Source: RGIG1995 sp045658315 (lineage in GTDB: Bacteria > Bacillota > Clostridia > Oscillospirales > CAG-272). From it: DNA of 64,000 bases. The stretch spans positions 28,438 to 92,437 of the forward strand of contig JAZOUV010000040.1 in the NCBI GenBank assembly GCA_045658315.1, read 5' to 3'. Below are positions 1-7,613 of this stretch, one piece after another. The notes beneath the pieces were generated by a model that was not told where the DNA came from, made no database searches, and saw nothing but the letters and a program-made list of their open reading frames with translations. The stretch's first letter is position 1. Every line of letters begins with the position of its first letter. The translations under genes were made by a program, and so were the position numbers.

Positions 1-266
1 GAATTTCTGCCGACATATTACGCGAACTTTTCACTCCGTTTGAATCAAATATTCAAAAAGACAAAACAAAAAAAGTCACAAAGCTTGACCTTTTTGAAGA
101 CGGACTTATAGGCTCCCTTGACAGTTCCAACAAAAGAAATATGCTAAAAAAAAGACTGGGACTGCCTTTGAACATATCTACAAATGCCCTGCTTGACACA
201 ATAAACCTGCTTTACTCATACGAAGAATACAAGGCGTTTTTGAAAGAAAGCGAATTACACCAATGA
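1..266 (+). CDS. rnmV: Ribonuclease M5 (C-terminal part, cut by the window edge)
   Basis: The frame is open from base 3 to a TGA at 264-266, so about 87 C-terminal residues are visible and the start lies outside the window. RNase M5 matures 5S rRNA by cutting in double-stranded precursor regions. Its N-terminal TOPRIM domain is not visible. The visible part resembles the C-terminal DUF4093 domain of clostridial RNase M5: a VTKLDLFEDGL segment, then a basic stretch, then LGLPLNISTNALL and a final YSYEEY block. The TGA overlaps the ATG of the GtrA gene (ATGA), so the two are probably co-translated. Identification rests on the C-terminal domain only. Confidence 0.8.
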   Translation, partial: ISADILRELFTPFESNIQKDKTKKVTKLDLFEDGLIGSLDSSNKRNMLKKRLGLPLNISTNALLDTINLLYSYEEYKAFLKESELHQ

Positions 267-688
267 TACAAAAAACAAAAGAAATATTACTCAAACATAA
301 AGAAAAAATAAGCTATCTTTTTTTCGGCGTATTAACAACTGCGGTCGATTTTGTAAGCTATTACACTCTTACAAGATTTTTATTTTTGAATGAGGATTTT
401 TCAAACGTTTTAGCTCAATTTTTTGCAATATTGTTTGCTTACGTAACAAACAAGCTGTTTGTTTTTGAAGACCAAACAAACAGTTTCAGAACGCTAATAA
501 TTCAGTTTGCGAAATTCTTCTCTCTACGACTTGTTACACTCATTTTAAACAGTGTTATGTTTACCGTTATGAACAAAATGCTTGGCATAAACGATATAGT
601 AACCAAAGTAATAGTTTCAGTCATCGTAATTATTCTTAATTATGTTTTCAGCAAACTCATAGTTTTCAAAAACAAGGAGAAAAATTAA
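263..688 (+). CDS. GtrA family membrane protein
   Basis: A 141-residue protein of the GtrA family, small four-helix membrane proteins that in several bacteria help move lipid-linked sugars across the cytoplasmic membrane for wall or surface polysaccharide glycosylation. Four hydrophobic segments lie at about residues 16-40, 47-67, 82-104 and 113-134. The typical NKLFVF and SKLIVF stretches follow helices 2 and 4. Length is normal for the family. The ATG overlaps the RNase M5 stop, and the TAA shares one base with the punA ATG, so it sits in a tight operon. No glycosyltransferase is adjacent, so the lipid-sugar substrate cannot be inferred. Confidence 0.88.
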   Translation: MIQKTKEILLKHKEKISYLFFGVLTTAVDFVSYYTLTRFLFLNEDFSNVLAQFFAILFAYVTNKLFVFEDQTNSFRTLIIQFAKFFSLRLVTLILNSVMFTVMNKMLGINDIVTKVIVSVIVIILNYVFSKLIVFKNKEKN

Positions 689-1518
689 TGAATCCCATTT
701 ACGAAAAGCTTTTAAGTTGTTATAATCAAATAAAAAAAGCAACTGATTTTGAACCCAAAATCGGTGTTGTCCTCGGTTCCGGGCTCGGACATTTCGGAGA
801 CTGTATAAACATTGTTGACACTGTTGAATACAGCTCTCTTGAAGGCTTCCCCGTTTCCACCGTAAGCGGTCATGCAGGCAGATTTCTGTTCGGTTATGTT
901 GAAAACGTACCTGTTGTAGCAATGCAGGGCAGAATACACTACTACGAAGGCTATAAAATGACAGACGTTGTTTTGCCGGTAAGACTTATGTGTATGTTGG
1001 GAGCTAAAAAAATCATTCTAACAAATGCCGCAGGCGGAATTAATACAACCTTTAAGCCGGGGACTCTCATGGCGATTACCGACCACATTGCCTCCTTTGT
1101 TCCCTCACCGCTTATCGGACAGAATATAGATGAGCTTGGTGTTCGTTTTCCGGATATGACCAACATATATGACCCAAAACTCAGAAACATTCTGCTTAAA
1201 ACGGCTGAAAGCCTTGATATTCCCCTGAAACAAGGAGTATATATCCAGTTTACAGGACCTGCATACGAAACTCCTGCGGAGATAAGAGCCGCAAGGACCC
1301 TCGGTGCCGATGCCGTGGGAATGAGTACCGCCGTCGAAGCTATGGCTGCACGCCATATGGGTGCACACATCTGTGCTGTAAGCTGTATATCTAACCTTGC
1401 CGCAGGGTTAAACCAAAAACCGCTTACCCACGAAGAAGTCAAAGAAACGGCGGATATGGTATCCGAACAGTTTCAAAAGCTAATTTATAACGCTATAATC
1501 AATATGGACAAAGAATGA
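688..1518 (+). CDS. punA: Purine-nucleoside phosphorylase (PNP-I, trimeric type)
   Basis: Cytosolic purine salvage enzyme that splits inosine or guanosine with phosphate into base and ribose 1-phosphate. The 276-residue length matches the trimeric PNP family. Visible motifs: phosphate-binding VVLGSGLG near residue 28, GHAGRF, GRIHYYEGY around residue 90, TNAAGG around residue 120, FTGPAYETPAEI around residue 192 and GMSTAVEA, followed by SCISNLAAG. These cover the phosphate, ribose and purine sites. It starts at the ATG that overlaps the gtrA stop by one base and is followed three bases later by rnhA, so it belongs to the same transcription unit. Confidence 0.97.
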   Translation: MNPIYEKLLSCYNQIKKATDFEPKIGVVLGSGLGHFGDCINIVDTVEYSSLEGFPVSTVSGHAGRFLFGYVENVPVVAMQGRIHYYEGYKMTDVVLPVRLMCMLGAKKIILTNAAGGINTTFKPGTLMAITDHIASFVPSPLIGQNIDELGVRFPDMTNIYDPKLRNILLKTAESLDIPLKQGVYIQFTGPAYETPAEIRAARTLGADAVGMSTAVEAMAARHMGAHICAVSCISNLAAGLNQKPLTHEEVKETADMVSEQFQKLIYNAIINMDKE

Positions 1519-1521
1519 TTT

Positions 1522-1983
1522 ATGAAAAAACACGTTGATATTTATACAGACGGTGCGTGTAAGGGCAATCCCGGCCCCGGCGGATACGGCATCGTTCTCG
1601 TCTACCGTGGAATCGAAAAAAAGCTGAGCCAAGGTTTTAGAAGCACCACAAACAACCGAATGGAGCTTCTTGCGGCTATTACCGCACTTGAAGCTCTTAA
1701 CGAAAGCTGTAACGTTACACTCTATTCCGATTCAAAATATCTTATTGACGGAATGACTAAAGGGTGGGCAAAAGGGTGGAAGGCTAACAACTGGCTAAAA
1801 AGTGACAAAAAAAAGGCTCTCAATACTGACCTTTGGGACAGGATGCTTAAGCTTGACAGTACTCACGACATTGAATATATCTGGGTTAAAGGACACAACG
1901 GGCACAAATATAACGAGATCTGCGATACTCTTGCCGTTGAGGCGGCTGAAGATCCGAAGTTCGATGATATTTCGGGAGAATAA
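1522..1983 (+). CDS. rnhA: Ribonuclease HI
   Basis: Cuts the RNA strand of RNA-DNA hybrids, removing primers and R-loops. The 153-residue protein has the full catalytic set at positions close to the E. coli enzyme: Asp10 (in YTDGACKGNPGPGG), Glu48 (in NRMELLAA), Asp70 (in YSDS), His125 (in GHNGH) and Asp135. The basic protrusion (GWAKGWK then KSDKKK, residues 81-98) is present, so this is the HI type rather than HII or the hybrid-binding-domain type. It lies in a tight operon between punA and mnmA, with only two bases before the mnmA ATG. Confidence 0.97.
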   Translation: MKKHVDIYTDGACKGNPGPGGYGIVLVYRGIEKKLSQGFRSTTNNRMELLAAITALEALNESCNVTLYSDSKYLIDGMTKGWAKGWKANNWLKSDKKKALNTDLWDRMLKLDSTHDIEYIWVKGHNGHKYNEICDTLAVEAAEDPKFDDISGE

Positions 1984-1985
1984 AA

Positions 1986-3011
1986 ATGAAAATACTTGTA
2001 GGATTAAGCGGCGGTCTTGACAGCACCTACACCGCATACAAGCTTATAAAAGAGGGGCATACTGTCGAAGGAATCGTGCTGGAAATGCACGACTATACCG
2101 ATATTGAGGCGGCAAGAAAAACCGCAGATATTTTAGGTATAAAGCTCCACACGCTTGACTGCCGTGAAAAATTTAAAACACACGTTATAAGCAACTTTAT
2201 TTCCGAGTATTCAACGGGACATACCCCAAATCCCTGCACTGTCTGCAACAGATATGTCAAAATTGCCGAGCTTTGCCGTTACGCACATGAAAACGGCTTT
2301 GAAAAAGCGGCAACAGGTCACTATGCACGTATTTCTTTTGATGAGGCAAGCAAAAGATATTGCATAGCAAAAAGCAAAGACGAGAGAAAAGACCAAAGCT
2401 ATATGCTGTGGTATCTCACACAGGAACAGCTTGAAACTTTGTATTTTCCCCTTTCCGATACAACAAAAGAGCAGATACGTGAAGAAATAAAAAATACAGA
2501 AACTGCCTACCTTGCAGATAAAAAAGAAAGTCAGGAAATATGCTTTATTCCGGACAACGACTACGCCTCATACATAGAAAGAGAAAAAGGCTCGTTTCCC
2601 GAGGGTGATTTTGTCGATAGTGAGGGTAAAAAAATAGGCAGGCATAAAGGTATCATTCACTACACCATAGGTCAGCGTAAGGGATTAGGCATCAGCCTTG
2701 GTGCTCCTGCCTATATAACCAAGATCGACCCTCAAAAAAACACTGTTACCGTCGAAAAGCAAAGTGAAGTAAAAAGCAATTCGCTGTGTGCCGTCTCACT
2801 TAACAGTCAGCTTTTACCCATTGAAGACGGCTGTAAATATACACTCGATGTTAAAATCAGATATGCCGCAAAGCCTATGACGGCAGATGTAACTATCGAA
2901 AACGGCATTGCAAAAGCAAGCTTTGCCGATTCGGTTCGTGCAATAACACCCGGTCAAAGTGCCGTATTCTACAAAGACGACAAAATAGCATTTGGCGGTA
3001 TCATTATCTGA
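1986..3011 (+). CDS. mnmA: tRNA-specific 2-thiouridylase MnmA
   Basis: Installs the 2-thio group on wobble uridine 34 of Lys, Glu and Gln tRNAs, using ATP and a persulfide sulfur. The 341-residue protein has the PP-loop SGGLDS at residues 8-13, a nucleophile region NPCTVCN (Cys84, Cys87), GHYARI near 111, KDQSYM near 135, the second catalytic cysteine in SQEICF (Cys186), and GQRKGLGI in the C-terminal half, where tRNA is held. The PP-loop reads GGLDS where most MnmA proteins have GGVDS, a conservative change. Last gene of the gtrA-punA-rnhA-mnmA run. Confidence 0.95.
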   Translation: MKILVGLSGGLDSTYTAYKLIKEGHTVEGIVLEMHDYTDIEAARKTADILGIKLHTLDCREKFKTHVISNFISEYSTGHTPNPCTVCNRYVKIAELCRYAHENGFEKAATGHYARISFDEASKRYCIAKSKDERKDQSYMLWYLTQEQLETLYFPLSDTTKEQIREEIKNTETAYLADKKESQEICFIPDNDYASYIEREKGSFPEGDFVDSEGKKIGRHKGIIHYTIGQRKGLGISLGAPAYITKIDPQKNTVTVEKQSEVKSNSLCAVSLNSQLLPIEDGCKYTLDVKIRYAAKPMTADVTIENGIAKASFADSVRAITPGQSAVFYKDDKIAFGGIII

Positions 3012-3048
3012 TACGCTTATTGTTTTATTTACCGAAAGGATGTATGTT

Positions 3049-3231
3049 ATGCCAAACGGAAAAAATCTCAACCGTGAGCTGTACTTAAAGTTTGAATACT
3101 GCTCATTCAGAGAGCTTGAAGAATTACTTCTGGCAGCCCATTCACACGAAGAGAAAGCGTTTTACCGCGTGCTTTTGAACCTCAAGCTTCAAATTGCACA
3201 GGAACGCGTAGTAGGAGAACAGTTGGTATGA
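3049..3231 (+). CDS. Small protein upstream of zeta-like kinase; possible antitoxin
   Basis: I recognise no family for this 60-residue, charge-rich protein. It is predicted to be helical (repeated Glu/Leu/Arg-rich stretches such as FRELEELLLAA) with no membrane segment. The start at ATG 3049 is chosen because a good ribosome site, GAAAGGA at 3034-3040, sits 8 bases upstream. Upstream in-frame ATGs lie in or before that site or inside mnmA. Its TGA overlaps the ATG of the zeta-toxin-like gene (ATGA), the usual order and coupling of an antitoxin-toxin pair. The antitoxin role is inferred from position only. Confidence 0.65.
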   Translation: MPNGKNLNRELYLKFEYCSFRELEELLLAAHSHEEKAFYRVLLNLKLQIAQERVVGEQLV

Positions 3232-3809
3232 AGATATATACAATTATTGCCGGTGCAAACGGCGTAGGAAAAACATCTCTCTATCAAATACTGGAAAGCT
3301 CCGACGATCTGGGCGAAAGAATAAATATTGATGAAATTGTTTCTGCTAAAGGCAGTTGGATGGACAAGCTTTTGCAAATAAAAGCAGGCCGAACGGCAAT
3401 GGCTATGCTGAGCAGGTATATTGCAAACGACATTACATTTCATCAGGAAACCACCCTGCCCGGTAACGTTATACTTAAACAAATAAAAAAAGCCAAGGCA
3501 AAAGGCTTTCAGATAAGACTCTATTTCGTAGGTGTCGAATCAGTTGATGTCTCTCTCAAACGTGTTGAAAAAAGAGTTACAAAAGGCGGTCACGGCATTG
3601 ACGAAGAAACGATTAGACGACGTTTCGAGGCTATGCCCGAACAACTACGTGCAATACTCCCCCTCTGCGATACTGCGTCATTCTACGACAATACAGTCAG
3701 ATTCCGCCGTCTTGCCTTAACCAAAGGTGACGTCATATTTGACAGTGATATGGACCTGCCCGCTTGGTTTACCGATCTTGTGAATAAGGGAATTGTAAAA
3801 CACGGTTAA
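3228..3809 (+). CDS. Zeta-toxin-like P-loop kinase/ATPase
   Basis: A 193-residue P-loop protein of the COG4185/zeta-toxin group (AAA_33-like). The Walker A motif GANGVGKTS is at residues 9-17, NIDEIV follows as the likely substrate-side Asp region, then FHQETTL, and RVEKRVTKGGHGIDEETIRRRFE holds the Arg-rich lid typical of these kinases. Well-studied zeta toxins phosphorylate UDP-N-acetylglucosamine; whether this short chromosomal version does so is unknown. It overlaps a 60-residue upstream gene by four bases. Alternatives are a small-molecule kinase with no toxic role. It sits between mnmA and a radical SAM gene with no mobile-element genes near. Confidence 0.75.
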   Translation: MKIYTIIAGANGVGKTSLYQILESSDDLGERINIDEIVSAKGSWMDKLLQIKAGRTAMAMLSRYIANDITFHQETTLPGNVILKQIKKAKAKGFQIRLYFVGVESVDVSLKRVEKRVTKGGHGIDEETIRRRFEAMPEQLRAILPLCDTASFYDNTVRFRRLALTKGDVIFDSDMDLPAWFTDLVNKGIVKHG

Positions 3810-3813
3810 TACT

Positions 3814-4686
3814 ATGGAAAAATGCAACTTATGTCCACGCAAATGTAATGCCGACAGAAGCAACACTGTCGGCTTTTGCCTATGCGGAAACAATGCTGTT
3901 GTTTCAAAAACTATGCTTCACAAATGGGAAGAGCCGCCTATCAGCGGAAAAAACGGAAGCGGTGCTGTATTCTTTTCGGGCTGCACATTGAAATGCATAT
4001 TTTGTCAAAACAAAGAAATAAGCCGTACTCCAATGGGAAATGAAGTTACCCCAAGACAGCTTGCGGATATTTTTCTCAAACTCCAATCCGAAGGGGCACA
4101 CAATATAAACCTCATTACTCCTACACAGTTTACAAACCAAATAATAAAAGCCCTTGACCTTACAAAGCAGGAGCTTCATATCCCCATAGTCTATAACACA
4201 AGCGGATATGAGACCGTTGAAACTATAAAAAAACTTAAAGGCTATGTTGATATTTACCTGCCGGATTTCAAATACTGTGACAGCAATCTGTCCGCAAAAT
4301 ATTCAAAAGCTCCCGACTATTTTGATTTTGCAATTAAGGCAATAACGGAAATGTACGAGCAGGTCGGTGCATATACAGAGGATAATTACGGGTTAATGAA
4401 AAAAGGTATAATAATTCGGCATCTCGTTCTGCCCGGATGCCGACACGACTCTGTAAAAATACTCGAAGAAATAAAAAACACCTTGCCCGTGCAGGATATA
4501 AAACTCAGCCTTATGAGCCAGTTTACTCCCGAATTTGTCTCTCACGGTTGCAAAGAGCTTTCAAGAAAAATAACAACATTTGAGTATAACTACGTGCTTG
4601 ATAAAGCGATAGAATGCGGTTTCTCAGGTTATTTTCAGCAAAAAGAATCTGCATCGACAAAATATACACCAAGCTTTAATGAATAA
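3814..4686 (+). CDS. Radical SAM protein, PflA-like (COG1313)
   Basis: A 290-residue radical SAM protein related to pyruvate-formate-lyase activating enzymes (the PflX-like COG1313 group), which is distinct from true PflA. Two cysteine clusters are visible: an N-terminal CNLCPRKCNAD with a following FCLCG, and the radical SAM CxxxCxxC in SGCTLKCIFCQN around residue 56. PTQFTNQI, YNTSGYET and YLPDFKY are family motifs further on. The substrate is unknown for this group. It begins 4 bases after the zeta-like gene and ends in a shared terminator facing carD. Confidence 0.85.
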   Translation: MEKCNLCPRKCNADRSNTVGFCLCGNNAVVSKTMLHKWEEPPISGKNGSGAVFFSGCTLKCIFCQNKEISRTPMGNEVTPRQLADIFLKLQSEGAHNINLITPTQFTNQIIKALDLTKQELHIPIVYNTSGYETVETIKKLKGYVDIYLPDFKYCDSNLSAKYSKAPDYFDFAIKAITEMYEQVGAYTEDNYGLMKKGIIIRHLVLPGCRHDSVKILEEIKNTLPVQDIKLSLMSQFTPEFVSHGCKELSRKITTFEYNYVLDKAIECGFSGYFQQKESASTKYTPSFNE

Positions 4687-4689
4687 CAA

Positions 4690-4731
4690 AAAAAGGTGGA
4701 TATGGATTTTATAACCCATATTCACCTTTTG
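4690..4731. terminator. Bidirectional terminator between radical SAM gene and carD
   Basis: Stem of AAAAGGTG(G)ATATGG against CCATAT(T)CACCTTTT, one G-T pair, with an A-run on one side and a T-run on the other. It lies between two convergent genes and includes the carD stop codon, so it can end both transcripts. Confidence 0.8.
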
Positions 4732-5246
4732 CTATTCAAATAATTATTAATATACCCTAGCACTTCACTCTTAGGAAGTTTGAGCGAAAATGCAAAGTCG
4801 GCAGCTATAATACTTTCTGCCTGAGCAAGATACTTCAGATCATTCGCCTTCATCTTCATTTTTGCGTTATCCATTTCAAGCTTATATTCAGATACCGCTT
4901 TGACCAGCCAAAGCATCTTCGCCTTGTCTCCGCTGTTCACTATTCCGTCAAAAACTGCCGCCCTTGCCTTGCAGTCCTCATCCCACATATTTTCAACGTT
5001 ATTTGAATTATCAATCACTCTATGTATCTCTTCGACAGTAAGAACATATTGCATCTCCTTCTCAAGCTCAGAGCCTAACGGCACAAATACTTTCATATTA
5101 CTGTCATAAACAGAGTGCAAAACATAATATTCCTTTTTCCCCTGACCGACAAAATTCTGAAAAGTAATATCATCTATTTGGCACACACCGTTTTTGCGAT
5201 ATGTTACGTAATCTCCTATCTTAAACTTTCCTTCTGTCCTATCCAT
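4722..5246 (-). CDS. CarD family transcriptional regulator
   Basis: A 174-residue CarD/CdnL-like protein. Members bind the RNA polymerase beta subunit through an N-terminal Tudor-like domain and stabilise open promoter complexes. Here the N-terminal part (residues 1-60) carries FKIGDYVTYRKNGVCQI and the VFVPLGSELEK stretch typical of the RNAP-interaction domain. The rest is a helical C-terminal domain. The start at 5246 is set by AAAGGTGG just upstream; the frame stays open further upstream but crosses this gene's own promoter. It has its own strong promoter and is separated from glyA by a terminator. Confidence 0.85.
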   Translation of the reverse strand: MDRTEGKFKIGDYVTYRKNGVCQIDDITFQNFVGQGKKEYYVLHSVYDSNMKVFVPLGSELEKEMQYVLTVEEIHRVIDNSNNVENMWDEDCKARAAVFDGIVNSGDKAKMLWLVKAVSEYKLEMDNAKMKMKANDLKYLAQAESIIAADFAFSLKLPKSEVLGYINNYLNSKR

Positions 5247-5279
5247 ATATTTTGCCACCTTTTCCCTAAATACACCTTT

Positions 5280-5308
5280 ATTATACCATAAAAAACAAAA
5301 TATTTCAA
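5280..5308 (-). promoter_or_regulatory. Promoter of the CarD-family gene
   Basis: On the minus strand TTGAAA (5303-5308), a 17-base spacer and TATAAT (5280-5285) preceded by TGG. This is an almost perfect vegetative promoter about 34 bases before the chosen start. Confidence 0.8.
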
Positions 5309-5353
5309 ATGGTTTTACGGGAAAAATTTTTAAAAAATTCACATTTTGCAAAC

Positions 5354-5386
5354 AAAAAAGCTCCTCAATTATTGAAGAGCTTTTCG
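5354..5386 (-). terminator. glyA terminator
   Basis: Minus-strand hairpin AAAGCTCTTCAAT / ATTGAGGAGCTTT followed by a T-run, starting about 16 bases past the glyA stop. Confidence 0.85.
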
Positions 5387-5401
5387 TCATATGTTGTCTG
5401 A

Positions 5402-6643
5402 TCAATATAGTGGATATTTTTCGCAAAGTTTCTTTACTTCCGCTTTGATATAATCTGCCTGAGCGTCAAAATCAGATGCCGCAAGCTTGATAAGCTTACC
5501 GATAACCTTCATATCCTCTTCCTTCATACCTCTTGTTGTAACGGCAGGTGTACCGATTCTTACACCGCTTGTAACAAAGGGACTCTGGGGATCGTTAGGG
5601 ATTGCGTTCTTGTTGAGGGTAATACCAACAGCATCAAGTTTGTTTTCAAGCTCCTTGCCCGTAATATTGAAGTTACGGAGGTCAACAAGCATAAGGTGAT
5701 TGTCCGTTCCGCCCGAAACAAGGTCAAAGCCTTCCGCAACAAGAGTTTCAGCCAAAACCTTTGCATTCTTAACAACTTGAGTCTGATATTCCTTAAATTC
5801 AGGTTTAAGTGCCTCGCCAAAGCATACAGCCTTAGCGGAAATGGTGTGCATAAGAGGTCCGCCCTGCATACCGGGGAATATACCCTTGTCTATCTTCTTT
5901 GCAAGCTCTTTCTTACAGAGGATAAGTCCTCCACGCGGACCACGGAGTGTCTTGTGAGTTGTAGATGTTACAATGTCGGCATAAGGTACAGGATTGGGAT
6001 GAAGTCCTGCGGCAACGAGACCTGCAATATGAGCCATATCTACCATGAGGTATGCTCCAACCTTTTTAGCGATCTCTGCAAAGCGTTCAAAATCAATAAT
6101 TCTCGGATATGCCGATGCACCTGCAACAATAAGCTTCGGCTTATGCTGAATCGCAAGTTCTTCTACCTTGTCATAATCAATTCTGTGTGTTACATCATCA
6201 ATGCCGTAAGGAACAAAGTTGTAGACCAAACCACTCATATTAACGGGACTTCCGTGTGTAAGATGTCCGCCGCAAGCAAGGCTCATACCGAGAACGGTAT
6301 CACCGGGCTGAAGAAGTACTATATATACAGCAGAGTTTGCCTGTGCTCCGCTATGTGCCTGAACATTTGCATGTTCAGCTCCGAAAAGCTTCTTTGCACG
6401 TTCTATTGCTATATTTTCCGAAATATCTACACATTCGCATCCGCCATAATATCTCTTGCCGGGATAACCTTCGGCATACTTATTTGTAAGAACCGTACCC
6501 ATAGCACTCATAACAGGCTCAGATACAATATTCTCAGATGCAATAAGCTCAATACAATTTTTTTGACGGTTCAGTTCAAGCTCGATAGCATTCGCAACCT
6601 CTTTGTCATACTGAGCAAGATAATTAAGGTTTTCTTTAATCAT
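5402..6643 (-). CDS. glyA: Serine hydroxymethyltransferase
   Basis: PLP enzyme that interconverts serine and glycine while charging tetrahydrofolate with a one-carbon unit, feeding purine, thymidylate and methionine synthesis. The 413-residue length is standard. Visible landmarks are GYPGKRYYGGCE at residue 59, HSGAQAN near 97, the PLP-holding Asp202/His205 in VDMAHIAGL, and the Schiff-base lysine Lys231 in STTHKTLRGPRGG. It is transcribed alone from a clear promoter at 6683-6711 and ended by its own hairpin. The divergent neighbour is the Asp/Cys-rich membrane protein gene. Confidence 0.98.
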   Translation of the reverse strand: MIKENLNYLAQYDKEVANAIELELNRQKNCIELIASENIVSEPVMSAMGTVLTNKYAEGYPGKRYYGGCECVDISENIAIERAKKLFGAEHANVQAHSGAQANSAVYIVLLQPGDTVLGMSLACGGHLTHGSPVNMSGLVYNFVPYGIDDVTHRIDYDKVEELAIQHKPKLIVAGASAYPRIIDFERFAEIAKKVGAYLMVDMAHIAGLVAAGLHPNPVPYADIVTSTTHKTLRGPRGGLILCKKELAKKIDKGIFPGMQGGPLMHTISAKAVCFGEALKPEFKEYQTQVVKNAKVLAETLVAEGFDLVSGGTDNHLMLVDLRNFNITGKELENKLDAVGITLNKNAIPNDPQSPFVTSGVRIGTPAVTTRGMKEEDMKVIGKLIKLAASDFDAQADYIKAEVKKLCEKYPLY

Positions 6644-6682
6644 TTTATATGATATCCTCTCTTTTATTCTTTTAACATTGAT

Positions 6683-6711
6683 ATTATACTATTTTTTTAT
6701 TGTTATTTCAA
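6683..6711 (-). promoter_or_regulatory. glyA promoter
   Basis: Minus strand TTGAAA (6706-6711), 17-base spacer, TATAAT (6683-6688), followed by a 40-base leader with AGAGAGGA before the ATG. No glycine, SAM or folate riboswitch fits in this short leader. Confidence 0.8.
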
Positions 6712-6751
6712 CACTATTTGCAAAAGATAATAAAAAATTTAAAATTTGTAG

Positions 6752-6780
6752 TTTACTTTAGGTCAATTATGTGGTATAAT
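6752..6780 (+). promoter_or_regulatory. Promoter of the Asp/Cys-rich protein gene
   Basis: TTTACT (6752-6757), 17-base spacer, TATAAT (6775-6780) with an extended TGTGG just before the -10. It is divergent from the glyA promoter, with about 40 bases between the two -35 boxes. Confidence 0.7.
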
Positions 6781-6814
6781 AAACGTATAAAATATTTGCA
6801 GGAGGTTTTATATA

Positions 6815-7120
6815 ATGTACAAAGACAAAAAATATTATAATAAAAACGATGTAATCGTTTTGATTCTTAAGCTTCTTTTAGGAATTGCTGCCGTTGCAGC
6901 CGCAGTTGTTGCCGGAATAAAGATCTATGAAAAAATACAGTCCAAGCGTATGTGTGAACTTTGCGACTGCTGCGATGACGATCTTTTCAATGATGACGAT
7001 TTCTGCATTTGCGATGACGAATGCGAATGCGATTGTGGTTGTGATGATGCTACTGACGATTTTGCAGAAACAGTTGCTGAGGTTACCGAAAAGGAAATTA
7101 ACCCCACAGAGCAAAACTAA
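6815..7120 (+). CDS. Membrane-anchored Asp/Cys-rich small protein
   Basis: No known family recognised. The 101-residue protein has one strong membrane helix at about residues 13-35 between basic ends. A tail rich in Asp and Cys follows: CELCDCCDDD, then CICDDECECDCGCDD, about 10 cysteines between residues 47 and 75. A Thr/Glu-rich end follows. The spacing (CxxC, CC, CxC) suggests metal or redox chemistry, but no defined zinc-finger pattern can be assigned. The start is fixed by GCAGGAGG 9 bases upstream. It is monocistronic between its own promoter and terminator, directly upstream of a DtxR-type metalloregulator. Confidence 0.8.
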   Translation: MYKDKKYYNKNDVIVLILKLLLGIAAVAAAVVAGIKIYEKIQSKRMCELCDCCDDDLFNDDDFCICDDECECDCGCDDATDDFAETVAEVTEKEINPTEQN

Positions 7121-7134
7121 GCTATTTTTTCTTT

Positions 7135-7166
7135 AAAAGCCTGTTTGTCAAAATAGGCTTTTTTAT
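7135..7166 (+). terminator. Terminator after the Asp/Cys-rich protein gene
   Basis: Hairpin AAAAGCCTGTTT / AAAATAGGCTTTT followed by TTTTATTTTT. Confidence 0.85.
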
Positions 7167-7186
7167 TTTTTATCATATATTTTATA

Positions 7187-7215
7187 TTGAAAAAAAAAGT
7201 GTTATATGGTATACT
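7187..7215 (+). promoter_or_regulatory. Promoter of the DtxR-family gene
   Basis: TTGAAA (7187-7192), 17-base spacer ending in TGG, TATACT (7210-7215). An AAAGGAGTG ribosome site follows. I see no clear metal-box palindrome over it. Confidence 0.7.
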
Positions 7216-7236
7216 TTTAAAAAAGGAGTGATATAA

Positions 7237-7602
7237 ATGCATTTGCAAGAATCCGGAGAAATGTACCTTGAAACCATATACGTTCTCACACAACAAAAAG
7301 ATAATGTACGTTCAATTGACATCTGCGAACATATGGGTTATTCCAAACCAAGTATAAGCCGTGCTGTCGGTATTCTGAAAAATGCAGGTTATATTACTGT
7401 AGACAAAAACGGCTATATTACCCTTACTGAAAACGGTAAAGAAATTGCCCAAAAAACATACGAAAGACACAGTATTTTGAAAACTTTATTTATCAAAATG
7501 GGAGTCAGCGACGAGGTTGCCACCGAGGACGCATGTAAGATCGAACACGTTATCAGCGACGAGGTTTTTGACGCGATAAAAAAATACTTCTTTAAATTAT
7601 AA
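7237..7602 (+). CDS. DtxR/MntR family metal-dependent regulator
   Basis: A 121-residue winged-helix repressor of the DtxR family, made of the DNA-binding and dimerisation domains only; the SH3-like third domain is missing. The recognition helix region is YSKPSISRAVGIL. The metal ligands look like the iron-type primary site of DtxR/IdeR: Met9 (in GEMYLETIY), Cys100, Glu103 and His104 (in ACKIEHVIS). MntR would have Asp and Glu instead of Met and Cys. His78 is present, but other ancillary-site residues are not. The short size alone would suggest MntR. It is followed 11 bases later by a TIM-barrel gene. Target genes are unknown. Confidence 0.87.
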   Translation: MHLQESGEMYLETIYVLTQQKDNVRSIDICEHMGYSKPSISRAVGILKNAGYITVDKNGYITLTENGKEIAQKTYERHSILKTLFIKMGVSDEVATEDACKIEHVISDEVFDAIKKYFFKL

Positions 7603-7613
7603 AGGACAGCATC

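Noticed and set aside
5696..6652. 318-residue open frame on the plus strand over glyA
   Set aside because: It is the antisense shadow of a certain gene (GlyA, full motifs), shows no domain, and has no promoter or ribosome site.
6644..6814. Riboswitch (glycine, SAM or folate type) between glyA and the divergent gene
   Set aside because: The leaders are about 35-45 bases on each side, too short for these motifs.
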